From assembly GCA_903927495.1 (NCBI GenBank), contig CAIYNH010000398.1, positions 1-7,430 on the forward strand: a DNA stretch of 7,430 bases, read 5' to 3'. Position numbers and translations under genes: made by a program. Origin of the DNA: an uncultured beta proteobacterium. GTDB lineage: Bacteria > Pseudomonadota > Gammaproteobacteria > Burkholderiales > Burkholderiaceae_C. Positions 4,967 through 7,430 of this stretch are shown piece by piece. Each line of letters opens with the position of its first letter. Position 1 is the first letter of the stretch. The notes beneath the pieces were generated by a model, which did no database searches, was not told the origin of the DNA, and was given only the letters and a program-made list of their open reading frames with translations.

Positions 4967-6759
4967 TACTTCTTTGGGGCTTTGGCTGCGACCACATTCG
5001 GCTGAGGTGCTAGCGCCAGCGCTTCGGCGATGACCCGGAACACCTCAGTGTTTTCCATCTGGCCATGGACCTTGGCAGCACCTGGCCCCATGGCAGTCAG
5101 CACCACGTCGTCACCGGTATGCACACCGCTGTTGGCTGCGCCTGAACCTTTGTTGGGCAGGTTGCCCACCCGCAGCACAGCGCCGGCTTCATCTTTGTAT
5201 TTTTCGTTGGCCACCATCACGCCTTCAGCGTTGCGGATGGCCGGTACAAACTCACCGTCCAGGTGCGGTGCAAAAGTGTCATAGTGGTCTGGATATGAAC
5301 CAAACACCAGGCGCAGGCGGCGTGATACGTCAACTTTGTTGGGATAGCCATCGGCATCGGGTGCCGGGTAGTTGGGAAAACCGGCTTCGTTGTAGGTACC
5401 CACTTTGTTGCGCATGTCAGTGCCAGGTTTTGCATCGTCAACCGTACCCACAACGCTGACGGCATGGCTGTGGTCGGCAGTGACCAGAATCAGGGTGTTG
5501 TCGCCATGTGCTTTGGCCCATAGTTTGGCTTGTTTGACCGCGTTGTCGAACATGATGGCATCATAGATGGCGCGTTCAGCGTCGAGCGAGTGTGAGTATT
5601 TGTCGATACGCGCACTCTCCACCATCAGCACAAAGCCGTTTTTGTTGCGCGACAAAATCTGCAAGGCCGCGTTCATGCTCTCAGGTACATCGGGTTGATC
5701 TGGAAATTTTGATACCGAGCCTTTTTTAAGGAACTTCAAATCTAACGCACCATCGACGTTGCCAGTGTTGTACAGCCCCAGCAATTTCGTGGTTTTGCTG
5801 TCGGCAGCCGCGGCTTGCATCTCGGTTTTGGTGGTAGCGAGTTTGTAGTCAGCCTGCTTGAAACGCTCGATGTAATCGATATCGTCCTTGCGCTTGGAGC
5901 CGGGTGTTGATTTGGGCAAAAAGTTGGGTGAGCCCCCGCCCATGATCACGTCGATTTTGCTGGCATAAAACATCTCGACGATGTCGTTGAAGTCCGAGCG
6001 GCGCCGGGTGTGGGCGACCATGGCCGCGGGTGTGGCATCTTCGATCTCGGAATTGGTCACTGCACCGACAGCCATGCCGTGGCGCTTGGCCAGGTCGGTA
6101 AGGGTATCAACCCTGGGGTGATCCAGAGAGCCTGCAGCCCGGGAGCAATAAACACCCAAGGCGTTCACGCACGACTTGTGCCCGGTGGTGTAGGCGTGTG
6201 CCGCGTTGGCGGAGTCGGTGATGATCGAGTCTGTGCCCTGGGTGCTGAGCAGGGCCATATTGGGCATATCGTCAATCGCCAGTTTGGATGTGAATTTGCC
6301 ACCTTCAATACCCTTGGAGAGGATGCGCATGGCCGTACGGTGGCCAATCGAAAACCCATCTCCGACAAACAAGATAACGTTTTTAGCCGTCTTTTTGGCG
6401 GGCGTGCCATACACCGTCCAGTTCACTGTTTGTGTGCTCTTGCCATCGGTGGCTGTCACTACATAGTTACCAGGTTTGCCAATGCTGGCATCGCGCAGCA
6501 ACAGGCTCGAAACCTCTTTACCGTCTTCCTTGGCAATCAGTTCTGCTGACTTTCCCAGCGTTTGTTTGTAGTCCTGAGCATTGATCGTGACCTTGATTTG
6601 GGACACATCTACCACGCCGTCAAACTCAACTTTGAAGTCAAAACGCGAGCCTGCCAGGATGTCAGCGCGGGTCAGAGGAAAGATCGTCTGCGCTGCGCAG
6701 TTGGTAGCAAAGGTGCAAGCAAAAATAGCTATGCTGAGTGAGGAAGGCTTGAATCGCAT
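4966..6759 (-). CDS. phoA: Periplasmic alkaline phosphatase (PhoA family) with N-terminal beta domain
   Basis: This 597-residue secreted phosphomonoesterase begins with a signal peptide (1-23, cleavage after NCAA). Residues about 24-118 form an extra beta-sandwich-like domain absent from the 471-residue E. coli enzyme, and the catalytic domain follows. Visible active-site residues are Asp134 in VGDG, nucleophile Ser183 in ITDSAN, Asp241 and Thr243 in EDATPAAMVAHT, Glu381, Asp386, Lys387 and His390 in VESARIDKYSH, Asp429 and His430 in TADHSH, and His547 in SGVHTGDD. The Asp241/Lys387 pair corresponds to Asp153/Lys328 of E. coli PhoA, pointing to the classical two-Zn, one-Mg enzyme. Cys197 and Cys205 could form a disulfide loop. 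It releases phosphate from organic phosphomonoesters in the periplasm. It has its own PhoB-type promoter and is first in a run of four overlapping genes that includes an ABC transporter. Confidence 0.93.
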   Translation of the reverse strand: MRFKPSSLSIAIFACTFATNCAAQTIFPLTRADILAGSRFDFKVEFDGVVDVSQIKVTINAQDYKQTLGKSAELIAKEDGKEVSSLLLRDASIGKPGNYVVTATDGKSTQTVNWTVYGTPAKKTAKNVILFVGDGFSIGHRTAMRILSKGIEGGKFTSKLAIDDMPNMALLSTQGTDSIITDSANAAHAYTTGHKSCVNALGVYCSRAAGSLDHPRVDTLTDLAKRHGMAVGAVTNSEIEDATPAAMVAHTRRRSDFNDIVEMFYASKIDVIMGGGSPNFLPKSTPGSKRKDDIDYIERFKQADYKLATTKTEMQAAAADSKTTKLLGLYNTGNVDGALDLKFLKKGSVSKFPDQPDVPESMNAALQILSRNKNGFVLMVESARIDKYSHSLDAERAIYDAIMFDNAVKQAKLWAKAHGDNTLILVTADHSHAVSVVGTVDDAKPGTDMRNKVGTYNEAGFPNYPAPDADGYPNKVDVSRRLRLVFGSYPDHYDTFAPHLDGEFVPAIRNAEGVMVANEKYKDEAGAVLRVGNLPNKGSGAANSGVHTGDDVVLTAMGPGAAKVHGQMENTEVFRVIAEALALAPQPNVVAAKAPKK

Positions 6760-6835
6760 TCTGGAATTTCCAAAGTTATTTCAGTTGTAAAAAATGCCTA
6801 CGCACAATCAGGGCACAGACTTCATCAATCGGTCA

Positions 6836-6869
6836 AGTATTGACACTTTCCGTGACAAGCCTGTGACAG
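6836..6869 (-). promoter_or_regulatory. PhoB box and -10 of phoA
   Basis: On the minus strand three half-sites follow at an exact 11-bp period: CTGTCAC (6869-6863), TTGTCAC (6858-6852) and AGTGTCA (6847-6841). The first two, linked by AGGC, closely resemble the E. coli phoA Pho box. Ten nucleotides after TTGTCAC comes AATACT (6841-6836), a 4/6 -10 match at the canonical spacing. There is no TTGACA -35, as expected for a PhoB-activated promoter. Transcription would begin near 6829, giving a leader of about 70 nt. A GGA shortly before the ATG at 6759 can serve as ribosome binding site. Confidence 0.88.
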
Positions 6870-6945
6870 GCAATAAAGTTTCATCTAGACAAAGGTTTGC
6901 TTTCGTCAATTTTTGCGTTTGAGGCACGTCGGAGATTCCAATATG

Positions 6946-6998
6946 GAAGTTGACTCTCGACTTCATCAAATTGACATATCCAAGCACTAAAGTAACGT
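6946..6998 (+). promoter_or_regulatory. Possible promoter of the structured RNA with an adjacent inverted repeat
   Basis: A perfect -35 TTGACA (6971-6976) is followed after 16 bp by TAACGT (6993-6998), a 3/6 -10. This predicts a start near 7005, immediately before the first hairpin of the downstream RNA. Just upstream, GAAGTTGA (6946-6953) and TCGACTTC (6957-6964) form an 8-bp inverted repeat with one G-T pair and a CTC loop, a possible operator. The -10 is weak, so the call is tentative. Confidence 0.3.
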
Positions 6999-7041
6999 CA
7001 TGTTGGTGACTGGACGAACACTTCGGTCAAGGAGAGCATCA

Positions 7042-7182
7042 GTGAACCTGCGTGATGCTACCAACGCCAAATTTCAGGTTTTGAGTCTGTGGATTTTTTT
7101 GGGCTCAAGTGCTTATTACGAAAAGGATGGGGATCCTTTTTTCTTTGCCCGCCATCAGAAATTGCTTTGCGGCACTCTCTGA
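7042..7182 (+). CDS. Possible 46-residue small protein
   Basis: A GTG at 7042 is preceded by AAGGAG at the ideal distance (GGAG at 7031-7034, 7-nt gap). It opens a 46-codon frame ending TGA at 7180-7182, inside the terminator stem. The peptide begins MNLRDATNAKFQVLSLWIFLG. It has a short hydrophobic stretch (VLSLWIFLGSSA) and an aromatic segment DPFFFARH. An ATG in the same frame at 7000 has no ribosome binding site and lies upstream of the predicted transcript start. I recognise no family. The frame overlaps extensive RNA secondary structure, so the good Shine-Dalgarno is the only real support. Confidence 0.22.
   Translation: MNLRDATNAKFQVLSLWIFLGSSAYYEKDGDPFFFARHQKLLCGTL
7121..7140. terminator. 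Perfect hairpin, bidirectional terminator-like
   Basis: AAAAGGAT (7121-7128) and ATCCTTTT (7133-7140) pair perfectly around a GGGG loop and are followed on the plus strand by TTCTTT. The A/T ends make it terminator-like in both directions. The stem has few GC pairs, so it is weaker than the hairpin just downstream. Confidence 0.45.
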
Positions 7183-7194
7183 GGCGGGTTTTTT
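7148..7194 (+). terminator. Rho-independent terminator
   Basis: CCCGCC (7148-7153) pairs with GGCGGG (7183-7188). An inner CAGA/TCTG (7156-7159 with 7178-7181) and TGC/GCA extend the stem, and a T6 run follows (7189-7194). It ends a plus-strand transcript upstream of the lipoprotein gene. That is good evidence that something is transcribed rightward through 7000-7190. Confidence 0.75.
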
Positions 7195-7207
7195 CTAGTG
7201 ATTCCAG

Positions 7208-7241
7208 TTGTCATTAATGTTTCATATTGGCAACCTAAGCT
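7208..7241 (+). promoter_or_regulatory. Degenerate PhoB box and -10 of the lipoprotein gene
   Basis: TTGTCAT (7208-7214), TAAT, GTTTCAT (7219-7225) form two PhoB-like heptamers 11 bp apart. The first matches the consensus at 6 of 7 positions and the second at 5 of 7. Ten nucleotides later is TAAGCT (7236-7241), a 3/6 -10 at the same spacing as the two better sites in the window. A start near 7248 gives a leader of about 22 nt. The weak second half-site and -10 lower confidence, and the shared geometry raises it. Confidence 0.55.
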
Positions 7242-7269
7242 ACGGATCTTCCCATCTTGAAAGGACACC

Positions 7270-7430
7270 ATGAAGCTACGACTACCTATTCGCCCCACTC
7301 ATGGGTTCATGCCCGCACTTTGCGCAGCAGTCATCGGCTCTGTGGTGCTGCTCGGTTGCGGTGGCAGCAGCGATTCCTTACTCACGGTGTCTGGTACAGC
7401 AGCCACCGGTATGGCCATGAGCGGGGCCAG
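7270..7430 (+). CDS. Lipoprotein, N-terminal part (cut by window edge)
   Basis: The ATG at 7270 follows AAAGGA at good spacing and opens a frame of 53 complete codons that runs off the window. The n-region (MKLRLPIRP) is basic, the hydrophobic core is AAVIGSVVLL, and the lipobox is LLGC with Cys30 as the lipidated residue. A Gly/Ser linker (GGSSD) follows, so the product is a membrane-anchored lipoprotein. The segment TVSGTAATGMAMSGA resembles the start of a carboxypeptidase-regulatory-like or Ig-like beta domain common in Burkholderiales lipoproteins. The domain's main function lies beyond the window. A degenerate PhoB-type site upstream suggests phosphate-starvation control. This frame was not traceable further. 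Confidence 0.8.
   Translation, partial: MKLRLPIRPTHGFMPALCAAVIGSVVLLGCGGSSDSLLTVSGTAATGMAMSGA

Larger units (their letters stand above)
7005..7195 (+). ncRNA. Candidate structured small RNA with five hairpins and terminator
   Basis: Five successive stems can be drawn on the plus strand. They are TGAC/GTCA enclosing CGAA/TTCG (7007-7029), AGCATCA/TGATGCT (7035-7059), TTGAGTC with its complement (7081-7108), AAAAGGAT/ATCCTTTT around a GGGG loop (7121-7140), and the terminator stem (7148-7188) followed by six Ts. A possible promoter starts transcription at about 7005. The terminator lies before the lipoprotein's own PhoB-like box, so this appears to be a separate transcript of about 190 nt. I do not recognise an Rfam family. 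It could instead be a riboswitch-like leader or an mRNA for the 46-codon ORF it contains. Confidence 0.4.

Noticed and set aside
6010..6549. 179-codon plus-strand frame
   Set aside because: It lies antisense to the catalytic core of phoA, whose motifs are intact. The composition is that of a shadow frame.
7000..7041. ATG at 7000 as start of the small plus-strand ORF
   Set aside because: There is no Shine-Dalgarno, it precedes the predicted transcript start, and the GTG at 7042 has a much better site.
1..7430. Mobile elements, CRISPR arrays and tRNA or rRNA genes
   Set aside because: No transposase, long terminal inverted repeats, repeat-spacer pattern or tRNA cloverleaf was seen on either strand.

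Overview
The window looks like chromosomal DNA of a betaproteobacterium, probably a Comamonadaceae/Burkholderiales relative. This is an inference from protein style and moderate GC with no database search behind it. The longer genes are on the minus strand. On the plus strand are the start of a lipoprotein gene at the right end, a candidate small membrane-protein gene, and a probable structured RNA.

Layout, reading the minus strand from right to left. A PhoA-type alkaline phosphatase (4966-6759) leads a tightly packed set of genes. Next come a small exported DUF3299-like protein with a CPFC motif (4490-4966), a LolD/MacB-type ABC ATPase (3789-4493) and an FtsX/MacB-type permease (2554-3792). 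The junctions overlap by 1, 4 and 4 bp. A second pair follows, a zinc carboxypeptidase of the M14 type (1257-2270) and an alpha/beta hydrolase (498-1250), 6 bp apart. At the left edge is the start of a TonB-dependent outer-membrane receptor (1-354), cut by the window. On the plus strand, a candidate small single-span membrane protein (2322 or 2382-2546) sits between permease and carboxypeptidase, and a lipoprotein gene begins at 7270 and runs off the right edge.

Regulation is the unifying theme. The TonB receptor and phoA each have a PhoB-type box: TGTCA half-sites in direct repeat with an 11-bp period, then a plausible -10 hexamer exactly 10 nt further on. The lipoprotein has a more degenerate site with the same geometry. 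The window therefore reads as part of a phosphate-starvation (Pho) regulon: an outer-membrane uptake receptor, a secreted phosphatase and a surface lipoprotein. The ABC ATPase, permease and DUF3299 proteins downstream of phoA resemble zinc-regulated uptake clusters of the Zrg kind, and the permease has a His/Asp-rich periplasmic loop. This suggests that phosphatase production is coupled to handling of its metal cofactor. A terminator-like hairpin inside the start of the DUF3299 gene may adjust the ratio of phosphatase to transporter.

The 510-bp gap between phoA and the lipoprotein gene is not empty. On the plus strand it holds five consecutive hairpins ending in a strong intrinsic terminator, preceded by a possible promoter, and a 46-codon ORF with a good ribosome binding site overlaps it. 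This is the most likely undescribed element in the window.
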